From positions 1 to 32,264 of the forward strand of contig JAZRLP010000010.1 in NCBI GenBank assembly GCA_045646905.1: a stretch of DNA of 32,264 nucleotides, read 5' to 3'. Numbering within the stretch: position 1 is the stretch's first letter; the number at the start of each line of letters is the position of its first letter. Under the pieces are notes generated by a model. The model was given only the letters and a program-made list of their open reading frames with translations. It was not told where the DNA came from and searched no databases. The DNA comes from RGIG4079 sp045646905 (lineage in GTDB: Bacteria > Bacteroidota > Bacteroidia > Bacteroidales > Muribaculaceae). The position numbers and the translations under genes are program-made. Below, piece after piece: positions 7,021-15,647 of this stretch.

Positions 7021-7608
7021 CTAAAAATCTTTCAACTCTTCATATAGACGATGAAGAGGCAACCCCATCACATTATAAAAACTCCCCTTAATGTTTTTTA
7101 CGCCTATACACCCTATCCATTCTTGGATACCATAGGCACCAGCTTTATCTAATGGGGTAAAATTATCTACATAGTCATCAATTTCTTGCGAAGATAATTG
7201 AGCAAATTCAACTTCTGTATTAACGGCAAAGGTAACTTGTTTTTCTAATGTTGTAATTGTAACTCCCGTCATCACACTATGAGAATGCCCCGATAAGGAT
7301 TCTAACATCTCTTTAGCATGCTGTACCGACATAGGCTTACCAAGCACCTCACCACTATTTATCACAACTGTATCAGCTGTAATTATCAGTTGGTTGTCAA
7401 TAATCAATTTCCGATAAGCATCGGCTTTCAGTTTTGACAAATGAGGAGCAACTTCATAAGCATCCATCTGCGTAGGATAACTCTCATCGACCTCAATTGA
7501 TGGCGCTACCTCAAATGTAATTCCTAACTGCGACAATAACTCTTTGCGACGAGGTGAAGCACTCGCTAAAAGAATATCATATTTCTTTAAAGCATCTAAA
7601 CTTTTCAT
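7021..7608 (-). CDS. maf: Maf-type nucleotide pyrophosphatase
   Basis: Maf proteins hydrolyse non-canonical or excess nucleoside triphosphates to monophosphates. In the 195-residue product SASPRR (16-21) lies in the phosphate-binding loop, TADTVV (78-83) carries the catalytic Asp, KP (91-92) follows, and DKAGAYGIQ (154-162) closes the site. These point to the dTTP/UTP pyrophosphatase branch, although substrate choice is an inference. The frame extends to 7662, but starting at 7608 gives the family N-terminus MKSLDALKKYDILLASASPR and avoids overlap with kdsC, which ends 13 bases upstream. It is the last gene of a minus-strand operon. Confidence 0.93.
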   Translation of the reverse strand: MKSLDALKKYDILLASASPRRKELLSQLGITFEVAPSIEVDESYPTQMDAYEVAPHLSKLKADAYRKLIIDNQLIITADTVVINSGEVLGKPMSVQHAKEMLESLSGHSHSVMTGVTITTLEKQVTFAVNTEVEFAQLSSQEIDDYVDNFTPLDKAGAYGIQEWIGCIGVKNIKGSFYNVMGLPLHRLYEELKDF

Positions 7609-7621
7609 TATGCAACATTGA

Positions 7622-8146
7622 TTACCAACCAAAGGCTTTTTCTGCATTAAGCCATTGCCCATTGTTTCTCATCAATTGTTCCAGGAAATCACGAGCAACA
7701 CCTTCTCCACCTTTAGCAGGAGAAATATAAGTTGCTATTTGCAAAATATCTACAGCCGCATCACTTGGCGCAATAGATAACCCCACATAGTTCATACTTT
7801 CATAATCGGGGATATCATCACCCACAAATGCAACTTCACTTGGAATTAAGCCATTTGCTTCAATCCAAGTTTTTAAACAAGTAATTTTCATGGCGGTTTT
7901 TAGGAAAACATCTTTTATTCCTAAACTATTAAGTCTTGTTCTATAAGCCTCACAGTCAGCGCCTGTCATGATTGCAATTTTATAGCCCATTTTGACGGCT
8001 AATTGCATTGCATAACCATCCTTTACATTTACCATTCGCGATGGTGTACCATTAGGCGACAAAGGAACAGTTGAAGGAGATAATACACCATCAACATCAA
8101 ACACAATTCCTTTTATAACTTTTAAATTATAATCAATCTTACTCAT
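7622..8146 (-). CDS. kdsC: KDO 8-phosphate phosphatase (HAD family)
   Basis: KdsC removes phosphate from 3-deoxy-D-manno-octulosonate 8-phosphate, giving KDO for lipopolysaccharide inner core. The 174-residue protein is a compact HAD phosphatase without a cap: nucleophile D17 and D19 in FDVDGVL, T61 in IAIMTGAD, K86/K91 region, and VGDDIPD with D110 and D111. A C-terminal GGEGVARDF stretch matches the GGRGAVRE tail that shapes the KdsC tetramer active site. Its ATG overlaps the upstream gene's TGA in the ATGA of 8143-8146, so translation is probably coupled. Confidence 0.9.
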   Translation of the reverse strand: MSKIDYNLKVIKGIVFDVDGVLSPSTVPLSPNGTPSRMVNVKDGYAMQLAVKMGYKIAIMTGADCEAYRTRLNSLGIKDVFLKTAMKITCLKTWIEANGLIPSEVAFVGDDIPDYESMNYVGLSIAPSDAAVDILQIATYISPAKGGEGVARDFLEQLMRNNGQWLNAEKAFGW

Positions 8147-8910
8147 TTCTTATCACTATAACTGCTCATTATACTTTCCGACAAAAGCCTATATATCTTT
8201 AATTTTTCCTCTTCGAGAATTTGCTCATGAGCCAACATCGTCTTCTCATCTCCCCTACGAGCTGGTCCTGTTTGCCCATCATATGGCGAAATCATTTCAG
8301 TCTTTGACAAAGTAGCTTTTATGAGTGGGCGCAAAATTTCAAAGTTAAAACCCGACTGTTTCAAAATTTCATCGGCATGCATCCACAAGTGATTAACAAA
8401 ATTGCAACCAAAAACAGCCGCCACATGAATTGTCTTTCGTTGATTGCTATCTGCGTCATAAATCTTGTTGCTTAATAACGATGCCACTCCTTTGATTTCT
8501 TCACACACTATAGGAGTACTTCCCTCTATAAAAAATGGGACTTCGCTTATATCAACCTCAACTCCTTTTGAAAATGTCTGCAATGGATAGAAAACTCCAC
8601 ATTTATCAAATTTTTGCTTTAGGACATCAACTGGTACACTACCCGAAGTGTGAACCCATAGTCCCGTTGAAAACTCAATGTCTTTTACAATATTTGATAT
8701 AACATCGTCTTTTACTGAAATTATATATAAATCGGCATTAGACTTTAGTCGAGATATCTTATCGGTTGCTTCAGCATTTTTCAACAATTGGGCAAGCGTT
8801 TTAGCGTTATCTAAATGATAACTATACACTTGAACAACATCACACACGCTATCTAAAGCAATAGCCAGATGCGTTGCCACATTACCTGCTCCAATTATTA
8901 CTACGCGCAT
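8143..8910 (-). CDS. Rossmann-fold DUF2520 oxidoreductase-like protein
   Basis: This 255-residue protein starts MRVVIIGAGNVATHLA, a dinucleotide-binding Rossmann motif (GAGNVA, 7-12), and ends in an all-helical DUF2520 domain (about 125-250) that contains an NHLW motif and a GPARRGD segment. The layout resembles pyrroline-5-carboxylate reductase and F420-dependent NADP reductase relatives. The substrate of the DUF2520 group is unknown to me. It overlaps kdsC by four bases and follows the nitroreductase after 12 bases, so it is in the same operon. Confidence 0.88.
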   Translation of the reverse strand: MRVVIIGAGNVATHLAIALDSVCDVVQVYSYHLDNAKTLAQLLKNAEATDKISRLKSNADLYIISVKDDVISNIVKDIEFSTGLWVHTSGSVPVDVLKQKFDKCGVFYPLQTFSKGVEVDISEVPFFIEGSTPIVCEEIKGVASLLSNKIYDADSNQRKTIHVAAVFGCNFVNHLWMHADEILKQSGFNFEILRPLIKATLSKTEMISPYDGQTGPARRGDEKTMLAHEQILEEEKLKIYRLLSESIMSSYSDKK

Positions 8911-8922
8911 ACCTACCTTAAC

Positions 8923-9462
8923 CTATTCTACATCTTTCCACATGCCTATATGAACCTTCTCCCACAAGAGTTTTGATGTATCAACAGGCTTTCGTTCTTC
9001 ATCTTTATGCCCTAAAGTTATAATACATACAACTGGGAGTGTATCGGGCATGCCTAATACACTTTGCACATGTTCTTCTGAAGGAGTTCCGTCGGCAGCA
9101 AATCGTCCTCTAACTTGTATCCAGCATGATCCCAAGCCTAAATCTTCGGCTTGCAATTGCATAAATGTGGCAGCTATTGATGCATCTTCAACCCAAGGAT
9201 CGGACAAAGTGGGGTCGGCAGCAACAACAATCGCTAACGAAGCCTTTGCTATAGGTCCAGCACCAGCTGGCTTGCATTCGCTCAATCGTTGCAATGTTTC
9301 TTTATCTTCTACTACAACAAACTGCCATGGACGGCTACTTTTGGATGTAGGAGCTAATAATGCTGCTTCTAATATTAATCTCACTGCCTCAGGCTCTATT
9401 GATTCAGAGGTATAACGACGAATACTACGTCGATTGACAAGCAATTGATGTAGATTTTCCAT
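8923..9462 (-). CDS. Nitroreductase-family flavoprotein
   Basis: This 179-residue protein has the FMN-binding pattern of the nitroreductase family: RRSIRRYTSE (11-20), APTSKSSRPWQFVVV (about 37-51), the central AAFMQLQAEDLGLGSCWIQ-like helix-turn segment, and IITLGHKDEERKP near the C-terminus. Such enzymes are FMN-dependent NAD(P)H oxidoreductases whose natural substrates are often unknown. The length is normal for the small group. The gene lies 41 bases after the HU/SPOR gene with no separate promoter box visible, so it is probably co-transcribed with it. Confidence 0.93.
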   Translation of the reverse strand: MENLHQLLVNRRSIRRYTSESIEPEAVRLILEAALLAPTSKSSRPWQFVVVEDKETLQRLSECKPAGAGPIAKASLAIVVAADPTLSDPWVEDASIAATFMQLQAEDLGLGSCWIQVRGRFAADGTPSEEHVQSVLGMPDTLPVVCIITLGHKDEERKPVDTSKLLWEKVHIGMWKDVE

Positions 9463-9503
9463 ATCTAAAAAAATTTAAGTTTATTTTTTAAGAACTCGCA
9501 ACT

Positions 9504-10628
9504 CTATTTTCGGCACACCCAAGCACCTTTATAGCGCTTCATTAGTCCATTATTGCGCGCCATATTATATGTTTGGCCTGAGGTCTCTCCAGTAGCGGCA
9601 TAAACGCGATAACGCCCTTCTTGTTCTAATATTCCAAATTGTCCTTTGCCAGCTTGTGATATGTATTGCTCTGCCAGAGCCCTTGTTGGTAATGATGCAA
9701 CAATTAAACAATAAGCATCGTTTGGGTTAAATCGCAAAGTAGCATTAGCTACTGGTTGTTGAACATGTTGAGATGATTGAGTTTCAACACTTTTAGGAGT
9801 TGCTTGTGTAGCAATTGCTTGGCGTTGTTCTTCAATTTGGCGCATCATCTCTTCACGACGAGCCTTACGCTGTTCTTCTCGTTGCTTATAATAAGCCATA
9901 ACAGTCTGATATTGCTTTCTGTACACAGTATCAACAACTGCTTTAGCTTGAGTAGAATCAATATTTGAGATATTAAGCACCAAATTTGTTCCAGGAGCGG
10001 GTTCAGCCAATTTAATTTGAGGCTTAACTGGTGCTGTAATCATCGACGCTTGGTGAGCTTGATCGTTAATAATAGGAGTAGAAAGTGTGAATCCCAATCC
10101 TAAAATAACTGCTATTGAAGCTGCAATTCGAGTCCAACTGCGACGAATAGGGACATAAATTGTATCACTCTTCTTTTTATTTGACTCATTTTCTTCATTG
10201 CTTACTTGTGAACGCAATGAAACTACATTGACAACTGGAAGACCATAGAGTGATGAGATAGCCGAAGATTTATCAAATGGTTCAAACAACATTGTACCCT
10301 CTGCATTGTAGGTAAACATCCCTAGATGTCCCAACACAATCTCACGCTGTGCAGTTAATTGATGGCGCAATGTATTAACATCTTCAGCAATAATATTTAA
10401 AGCCTTATCATATGAAATTTTTTCCTTTCGCACGATAGAACTTGCCAATAAGCCATCATCGTGAACCAATGATGAATTAAACGATAATGTGCGTGATGGA
10501 GGCATCAACCGATTGAATTTATCAAAATGAGCAGGTTGATAATTAGCGATAAAAGCGCCCCAACCTGGCACGATAACACAATCGTGATTCCTTACTAAAA
10601 ATTCTATATGTTGGCAAATAGTATTCAT
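9504..10628 (-). CDS. HU-like DNA-binding/SPOR-domain membrane protein
   Basis: The 374-residue protein begins with two HU-related domains (about 1-58 and 60-125; HDCVIVPGWGAFIANY is the hallmark of the first). A single membrane helix follows at about 165-185, then a Glu/Arg/Gln-rich coiled-coil region (about 245-285), and a C-terminal SPOR domain (about 300-374), which in known proteins binds denuded peptidoglycan at division sites. The family is typical of Bacteroidetes; a link between the nucleoid side and the septum is a plausible inference. The frame continues upstream to 10766, but the ATG at 10628 gives the family N-terminus, and a full promoter lies directly before it. Confidence 0.88.
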   Translation of the reverse strand: MNTICQHIEFLVRNHDCVIVPGWGAFIANYQPAHFDKFNRLMPPSRTLSFNSSLVHDDGLLASSIVRKEKISYDKALNIIAEDVNTLRHQLTAQREIVLGHLGMFTYNAEGTMLFEPFDKSSAISSLYGLPVVNVVSLRSQVSNEENESNKKKSDTIYVPIRRSWTRIAASIAVILGLGFTLSTPIINDQAHQASMITAPVKPQIKLAEPAPGTNLVLNISNIDSTQAKAVVDTVYRKQYQTVMAYYKQREEQRKARREEMMRQIEEQRQAIATQATPKSVETQSSQHVQQPVANATLRFNPNDAYCLIVASLPTRALAEQYISQAGKGQFGILEQEGRYRVYAATGETSGQTYNMARNNGLMKRYKGAWVCRK

Positions 10629-10633
10629 CAGTG

Positions 10634-10665
10634 CAAATATACTCAACATATTCCAACTATTCAAA
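10634..10665 (-). promoter_or_regulatory. Promoter abutting the HU/SPOR start codon
   Basis: On the minus strand TTTG (10665 to 10662), a 20-base spacer and TATATTTG (10641 to 10634) form a complete Bacteroidetes promoter. Transcription should begin near 10630, only a base or two before the ATG at 10628, suggesting a leaderless mRNA. Confidence 0.7.
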
Positions 10666-10754
10666 AAAAATGCAAACAAATTCTTAATTTGTTGATAAAT
10701 TGGCTCGCATTTGATTATCTTTGTTCTCCAATCATAATGAATCATTTTTTGCAA

Positions 10755-10762
10755 TAATTTTG
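10755..10762 (+). promoter_or_regulatory. -7 promoter box of the TPR gene
   Basis: TAATTTTG is an exact -7 box and leaves a short leader before the ATG at 10775. A second exact box, TATCTTTG, is at 10716-10723, with TTTG 24 bases before it, so two start sites are possible. Confidence 0.5.
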
Positions 10763-10774
10763 TCAATATATATT

Positions 10775-11659
10775 ATGAGATTTTTACTCTTAATTTTAGC
10801 CATAAGTTTCTATATTAATACATGCCATTTTAGCGCTGTCGCTAATAATCAAAATATTGGCAACGAATTTACTACAGCCGATTCCATATATCTCAACCTA
10901 ATAGGCAAAGCCGATACTGCAATCGCCCAACAAGATTGGGTTGGAGCTGAATCGCTGTTATTAAGCGCGATACGAAGTCAACCGAGCAATCCAGCCAATA
11001 CATTACTACTTTCTAATTTAGCTATGATACGATTCCAACAAGGCAACGACTCCATTGCCCTTGCAACAATAAACGATGCTTATGCCATTGCCCCAAAATC
11101 GATAACAGTCTTAAGCAATCGAGCTCGTATAAACAAAGCGATGGGAAACATCGATGATGCATATTATGATTATGCTAAAATCATTGAACTCGACTCAACA
11201 AATATTGATGCATGGTATATGCATGGTATGATTGCACTTTCCAAAACCGACATAAACACAGCACTACACGACTTCAACAACCTAGAACAGATAGCGCCCA
11301 ACGAATTATTGACATTGGATGCGTTATCAACCTATTATTTTTATATACAAGACTTCAATAAAGCAATTCCATATTTTAGGAAACTTATTGCACTAAACAA
11401 CAGCGCCGATTATTATTACGACAAAATAATATGTCTGCTTTTTGACGATCAACTATCAGAAGCCTCGGCCGACATAAATGATGCATTAAAACTTTACCCT
11501 ACCAACGGCAAATTCTATTTATTAAAGGCCTATCTCAATAGAATCTATTATCGTAATTCAGATGCCGAAATAGATGTCAAGAAAGCTGTTGAATTGGGCA
11601 TACCCAAACAAGAGGCCAAAGTGTGGTTGGAAATGCCACTTCCCAATCGCAAGCAATAA
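10775..11659 (+). CDS. Exported TPR-repeat protein
   Basis: This 294-residue protein has an N-terminal signal peptide (MRFLLLILAISFYINTCHF; a Cys at 17 is present but the context is a poor lipobox). The rest is a series of about six tetratricopeptide repeats, visible from residue 35 on, for example SNLAMIRFQQGNDSIALATI, SNRARINKAMGNIDDAYYDY and YMHGMIALSKTDINTALHDF. TPR arrays mount protein-protein contacts; a periplasmic scaffold is the most that can be said. It is divergent from the HU/SPOR gene and precedes mutL by 71 bases, where mutL has its own -7 box. Confidence 0.82.
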   Translation: MRFLLLILAISFYINTCHFSAVANNQNIGNEFTTADSIYLNLIGKADTAIAQQDWVGAESLLLSAIRSQPSNPANTLLLSNLAMIRFQQGNDSIALATINDAYAIAPKSITVLSNRARINKAMGNIDDAYYDYAKIIELDSTNIDAWYMHGMIALSKTDINTALHDFNNLEQIAPNELLTLDALSTYYFYIQDFNKAIPYFRKLIALNNSADYYYDKIICLLFDDQLSEASADINDALKLYPTNGKFYLLKAYLNRIYYRNSDAEIDVKKAVELGIPKQEAKVWLEMPLPNRKQ

Positions 11660-11696
11660 ACTCAACATAAATAATCTACAATTCTATATTTTATTG

Positions 11697-11704
11697 TAAC
11701 TTTG
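11697..11704 (+). promoter_or_regulatory. -7 promoter box of mutL
   Basis: TAACTTTG matches the -7 consensus, giving a leader of about 23 bases. No TTTG is found at the -33 position. Confidence 0.5.
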
Positions 11705-11730
11705 TTAAATAATAACAATCGAAACAAAAA

Positions 11731-13614
11731 ATGAGTGATATAATAAAACTACTACCCGATTCAGTTGCAAACCAAATTGCCGCTGGTGAGGTTATACAAC
11801 GCCCGGCATCGGTAATTAAGGAATTGGTTGAAAATGCAATTGACGCAGGTGCCAACAATATAAAAATAATACTCAAAGATGCTGGTCGCACACTTATTCA
11901 AGTAATAGACAATGGCAGTGGCATGTCAACCACCGACGCTCGATTAGCTTTTGAGCGCCATGCTACTTCAAAAATAAAAGAAGCCGCCGACTTGTTTGCA
12001 CTACACACAATGGGATTCAGAGGAGAGGCGCTCGCTTCTATAGCCGCCATCGCCCAAGTTGACCTACGCACTATGCGCAAGGACGACACCATTGGTACAA
12101 GAATAGTCATAAATGGGTCAAAAGTCGAAAGCCAACAGCCCGAGGCTTGTAGCCCTGGAACTAATATAATGGTTAAGAATCTATTCTTTAATGTTCCTGC
12201 TCGTCGAAAATTCTTAAAAAAAGACTCTGTTGAACTTAGCAATATCGTACATGAATTTGAGCGACTTGCACTTGTAAATCTTGACACAGAGTTTACACTT
12301 ATCCATAACGAGAACACTCTATACCAACTACTACCCGGGACCTTAAAGCAACGCATTGTCGCACTTTTTGGCAAATCTCTCGACCACCAGTTAATTCCCA
12401 TTGAAACAGAGACTTCTTTAGTAAAAATAAATGGCTTTGTAAGTCTGCCCGAAAATGCTCGTCGCAGAGGTACTCTTCAATACTTTTTCGTGAACGGACG
12501 AAACATGCGCCACCCCTATTTTCACAAGGCTGTAATGCAATGCTATGACCAACTCATAGCATCAGATGTGCAACCCAACTATTTCATCAATTTTGTTGTA
12601 AGCCCCGACACTATTGATGTCAACATCCACCCCACTAAAAATGAGATAAAATTTGAGAATGAACAACCAATATGGCAAATTTTATCGGCAGCAATAAAGG
12701 AATCTCTTGGCAAATATAATGTTGTACCTGCCATTGATTTTAACACCGATGACATCCCCGACATTCCCGCTTTCAAACCCGATGTAAATGCAACTCACGA
12801 CATTGAACTTGATTCATCATATAATCCCTTTGACAACACCACGCCCTCAAGCTCAAACCAACCTCGAATTGCATCAAGAGTAAACAATTCATGGCAACGC
12901 GAATTTTCTACATCAACACAAGATTGGGAAAAGTTATACTCACAGTTTAACGAAAAAACAAACCAAGGGGTGTCAAATCTTCAAAAAAGTTCCATCAACA
13001 ATAACAACTCCCCTTTTGATGAGTTCGCTTATGATTTCAAGCCTGAATTTGAGAGTAGTTGCAACGCAATTCAACTAAAAAACAGGTATATTATCACCCC
13101 TAACCGTGACTCAATTACAATCATAGACCAACATAGAGCTCATATACGAATATTATATGATCGTTATCTCGTTCTCGCATCAAATGGGAATCTGACTACT
13201 CAACGATTAATATTCCCCGACATCTTGCAACTCACAACTACTCAAACGATTACCCTTGAGAGCATCAACGGCCAACTTTCGGAACTTGGGTTTGACATTG
13301 CTTATCTTGGGGACAATTCATGGAGTATTAACGGCATCCCGTCGGCTATAAATGATACAAATCCAAGCGAATTAATATCAAAAATGATTGACACCATTGA
13401 ATCAAGTGGGGAAAACCTTGAAACAGAGTTATTGAGCAAAATTGCTCTTTCAATGGCGCGCTCATCGGCAATAAAACCGGGGCAATCGCTAACTAATACT
13501 GAAATAGAGCAACTTATCGGTGATTTATTTAAATTACCCATACCCAACCACACACCCGATGGCAAAACAATCATTGCTTCAATACCCATCGCTGATATCA
13601 CTAAACTATTTTAA
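11731..13614 (+). CDS. mutL: DNA mismatch repair protein MutL
   Basis: MutL couples mismatch recognition by MutS to strand excision. The 627-residue protein has the GHKL ATPase at residues 1-220 (ELVENAIDAGA 31-41, DNGSG 60-64, GFRGEALASIAA 95-106), the transducer domain to about 330 (NIHPTKNEIKF), a poorly conserved linker and a C-terminal dimerisation domain (about 440-627). The C-terminal endonuclease motif DQHAx2Ex4E is altered to DQHRAHIRILYD (466-477), and the usual CPHGRP metal site is TPDGKT (608-613). It therefore probably lacks nicking activity, as I recall for other Bacteroidetes MutL proteins. A serine hydrolase gene follows after 16 bases. Confidence 0.96.
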   Translation: MSDIIKLLPDSVANQIAAGEVIQRPASVIKELVENAIDAGANNIKIILKDAGRTLIQVIDNGSGMSTTDARLAFERHATSKIKEAADLFALHTMGFRGEALASIAAIAQVDLRTMRKDDTIGTRIVINGSKVESQQPEACSPGTNIMVKNLFFNVPARRKFLKKDSVELSNIVHEFERLALVNLDTEFTLIHNENTLYQLLPGTLKQRIVALFGKSLDHQLIPIETETSLVKINGFVSLPENARRRGTLQYFFVNGRNMRHPYFHKAVMQCYDQLIASDVQPNYFINFVVSPDTIDVNIHPTKNEIKFENEQPIWQILSAAIKESLGKYNVVPAIDFNTDDIPDIPAFKPDVNATHDIELDSSYNPFDNTTPSSSNQPRIASRVNNSWQREFSTSTQDWEKLYSQFNEKTNQGVSNLQKSSINNNNSPFDEFAYDFKPEFESSCNAIQLKNRYIITPNRDSITIIDQHRAHIRILYDRYLVLASNGNLTTQRLIFPDILQLTTTQTITLESINGQLSELGFDIAYLGDNSWSINGIPSAINDTNPSELISKMIDTIESSGENLETELLSKIALSMARSSAIKPGQSLTNTEIEQLIGDLFKLPIPNHTPDGKTIIASIPIADITKLF

Positions 13615-13630
13615 TAACTAATCACATATC

Positions 13631-14806
13631 ATGGCAAAAAAAATCTCACTATATTTAATATTTCTTCTCTTATTCAGTTCCATGAATGCAACATCTGTCA
13701 GTAATCGCATTGATAAAATAATGAAGACTCGATATGAGAACAACACTCCTGGTGCTGGTATTATGATACTAAAGGGAGATTCTATACTCATGGAAGAATA
13801 TTATGGGCTTGCCGACCTAACAACAAATGAACCAATAACAGCGCAAACTCGTTTCAACATCGCATCAGTTTCTAAGCAGTTTACGGTTATTGGAGCGCTT
13901 CGACTAATCGAACAAGGTAAAATTTCTCTTGATATGCCCATTGCGCCCTATTTCCCAAACTACAAAGAACCTTTTTGGAATGATATTCGATTATGGCATC
14001 TTATGAGCCACACATCGGGATTGCCCGATAGTCGCGATCGTAGCGACCGCAATGCTTGTGTATTTGCCGATGACTCGGTTTCTATGAGTTATTTCCCCAC
14101 GGTAAAACAATTACAATTCGCGCCTGGCAGTTTTTACGACTATAAAAATCCCACCTTTTTGTTAATTGCCCAAATTATAGAGCAATGCGAAGGAATAAAA
14201 TTTATTGACTACCAAAAACAGCACATTTTTGAGCCATTAGGAATGACTTCAACTACATATTTCGACCCCAATGCAACAATTCCTCACTCAGCTCATGCAT
14301 ATATTAATGTATTATCCGATTCAAAATCTTCTACCGATAAAGACTCTGATGGTCGCCCCATAGGTTTCACCAATACACAATCAGTGACTTGGCAAGAATA
14401 TGACTATGGCGAAGAAACTTTTTTTGCAACGCGCCCCGATGGAGGAATATATTCTACTTTGCGCGACTTGGCAAAATGGGAGAAAGGATTGCGCGAAAAT
14501 AAGATAATATCAGAAACTATGCTTAAAATCGCATATAAGCCACACATTGAAGTAACTGGAAGCAAATGGAGCAGTTATCAAAATCGCGAAAACACCTTCT
14601 ATGGCTTAGGATGGTTTATTGACAAAACTTCAGACTACCCTACAAAAGTATATCACACTGGCGATAATGGCGGTTTTCAAGCCTACCTCGCTAAATATCC
14701 CGAAAAGGAGATAACAATTATAATCCTTGAAAATCGCAACGACAACGACCGATGGACACTCGCTACAGCAATTGATAAAATATTAAAAGAAGAAGGATAT
14801 CTATAG
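13631..14806 (+). CDS. Exported serine hydrolase (class C beta-lactamase family)
   Basis: This 391-residue protein has a signal peptide (residues 1-20) and the three motifs of the beta-lactamase/DD-peptidase fold: S79-x-x-K82 in IASVSKQF, Y171-x-N173 in FYDYKNP, and HTG in VYHTGDNGGF near residue 346. Family members include DD-peptidases, esterases and D-amino-acid hydrolases, and HTG instead of KTG is common in the non-lactamase members. Resistance to beta-lactams should therefore not be assumed. The gene starts 16 bases after mutL and is followed by a strong terminator, so it probably ends the mutL unit. Confidence 0.9.
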   Translation: MAKKISLYLIFLLLFSSMNATSVSNRIDKIMKTRYENNTPGAGIMILKGDSILMEEYYGLADLTTNEPITAQTRFNIASVSKQFTVIGALRLIEQGKISLDMPIAPYFPNYKEPFWNDIRLWHLMSHTSGLPDSRDRSDRNACVFADDSVSMSYFPTVKQLQFAPGSFYDYKNPTFLLIAQIIEQCEGIKFIDYQKQHIFEPLGMTSTTYFDPNATIPHSAHAYINVLSDSKSSTDKDSDGRPIGFTNTQSVTWQEYDYGEETFFATRPDGGIYSTLRDLAKWEKGLRENKIISETMLKIAYKPHIEVTGSKWSSYQNRENTFYGLGWFIDKTSDYPTKVYHTGDNGGFQAYLAKYPEKEITIIILENRNDNDRWTLATAIDKILKEEGYL

Positions 14807-14808
14807 CA

Positions 14809-14840
14809 GAAAGGGGAGCAAAACTCCCCTTTCTTTATTA
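14809..14840 (+). terminator. Rho-independent terminator after the serine hydrolase
   Basis: GAAAGGGGAG (14809-14818) pairs perfectly with CTCCCCTTTC (14824-14833) around CAAAA, followed by TTTATTA. It also lies just beyond the convergent gene that ends at 14860, but the T-run is only on the plus side. Confidence 0.92.
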
Positions 14841-14859
14841 CCATATAATTGTTTGCTAA

Positions 14860-15642
14860 TTATTTTTCTATAATTTCATTGACAAGATTTTGAAATTGCC
14901 CTGCCTCAACTTCACCCTTTTCAATTGAATATCGCTGATAAAAATACATTATTTCAGTTGAAACTTTTCGTTGGGCTTCTTTTGAGCCATTTTTGCGCGC
15001 TTCAATCATTTTCTCGGCACACATTTGCGCATCATACTCAACATTTGTAATAACTGGCGAAACATAGCCATACACATCATCAACAATCTTTAAAGACACG
15101 CTGTCGGCAGCAAACTCGTTTTTTAGAGCCGATAGTTGTTCATTTACGTTTTTTATGACCACTTCATCGCCATAGGCATTTCGTGCAAGAATTCCTATCT
15201 CAAGGCTACGATTTGCTACATCTAAATACTTTTTAAACACCACATATTGATCAGCATCTCGTTCTAGATATAAAGATTTTACCTTTTCAATAATATCTTG
15301 AGCATCCTCTATCCCTATTTCATCTAGAGCAATACGCGCATTACCTAACGCACGAACATAAGCTACAGCATCTTGCTCGGGAATAGTAATCTCTACATTT
15401 GTGTTATTAAACGCATTAGTGAGGGCGTCAACTTGCTCTTGGGTTTTTAATGTTGCCAATATCTCATCAATTTGAGTCAATGCAGCATTTTGAGCGTCAA
15501 CATCATTTGCTTTTGTTGCATTTCTAAACATTCGCCCAATGCGAGCTCCCTCTTTTGAGAGACAATCAAGGGTATAAGTTTGTGCGCTTAATACTCCAAC
15601 TATAAGCAAAGCGCATGCAGACAATAAAATTCTTCTAACCAT
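14860..15642 (-). CDS. Secreted helical protein, unknown function
   Basis: I do not recognise this 260-residue protein. It has a clear signal peptide (MVRRILLSACALLIVGVLSAQ). The mature part is predicted by eye to be mostly alpha-helical and acidic, with many Ala, Glu, Asp and Asn residues. It has no Cys other than one near residue 28 and one near residue 208, and no catalytic motif that I can see. The start is 5 bases after the AraC gene's stop, so it is almost certainly in that operon and may be the regulator's target or partner. It ends against the plus-strand terminator at 14809-14840. Confidence 0.75.
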   Translation of the reverse strand: MVRRILLSACALLIVGVLSAQTYTLDCLSKEGARIGRMFRNATKANDVDAQNAALTQIDEILATLKTQEQVDALTNAFNNTNVEITIPEQDAVAYVRALGNARIALDEIGIEDAQDIIEKVKSLYLERDADQYVVFKKYLDVANRSLEIGILARNAYGDEVVIKNVNEQLSALKNEFAADSVSLKIVDDVYGYVSPVITNVEYDAQMCAEKMIEARKNGSKEAQRKVSTEIMYFYQRYSIEKGEVEAGQFQNLVNEIIEK

Positions 15643-15647
15643 AAGTA

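Noticed and set aside
9050..9415. 121-codon open frame antisense to the nitroreductase gene
   Set aside because: The nitroreductase motifs on the other strand are clear, and the antisense product is low in complexity with no domain.
10629..10766. Longer N-terminus for the HU/SPOR protein
   Set aside because: The extension spans a complete promoter, and the HU-like domain starts right after the ATG at 10628.
11898..12401. 167-codon open frame antisense to mutL
   Set aside because: It lies wholly inside the well-supported MutL ATPase region, has no recognisable domain and is Ser/Arg/Leu-rich as expected of an antisense shadow.
13631..14806. Reading the serine hydrolase as a resistance beta-lactamase
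   Set aside because: SxxK, YxN and HTG are shared by DD-peptidases and esterases, and nothing specific to a resistance enzyme is visible.
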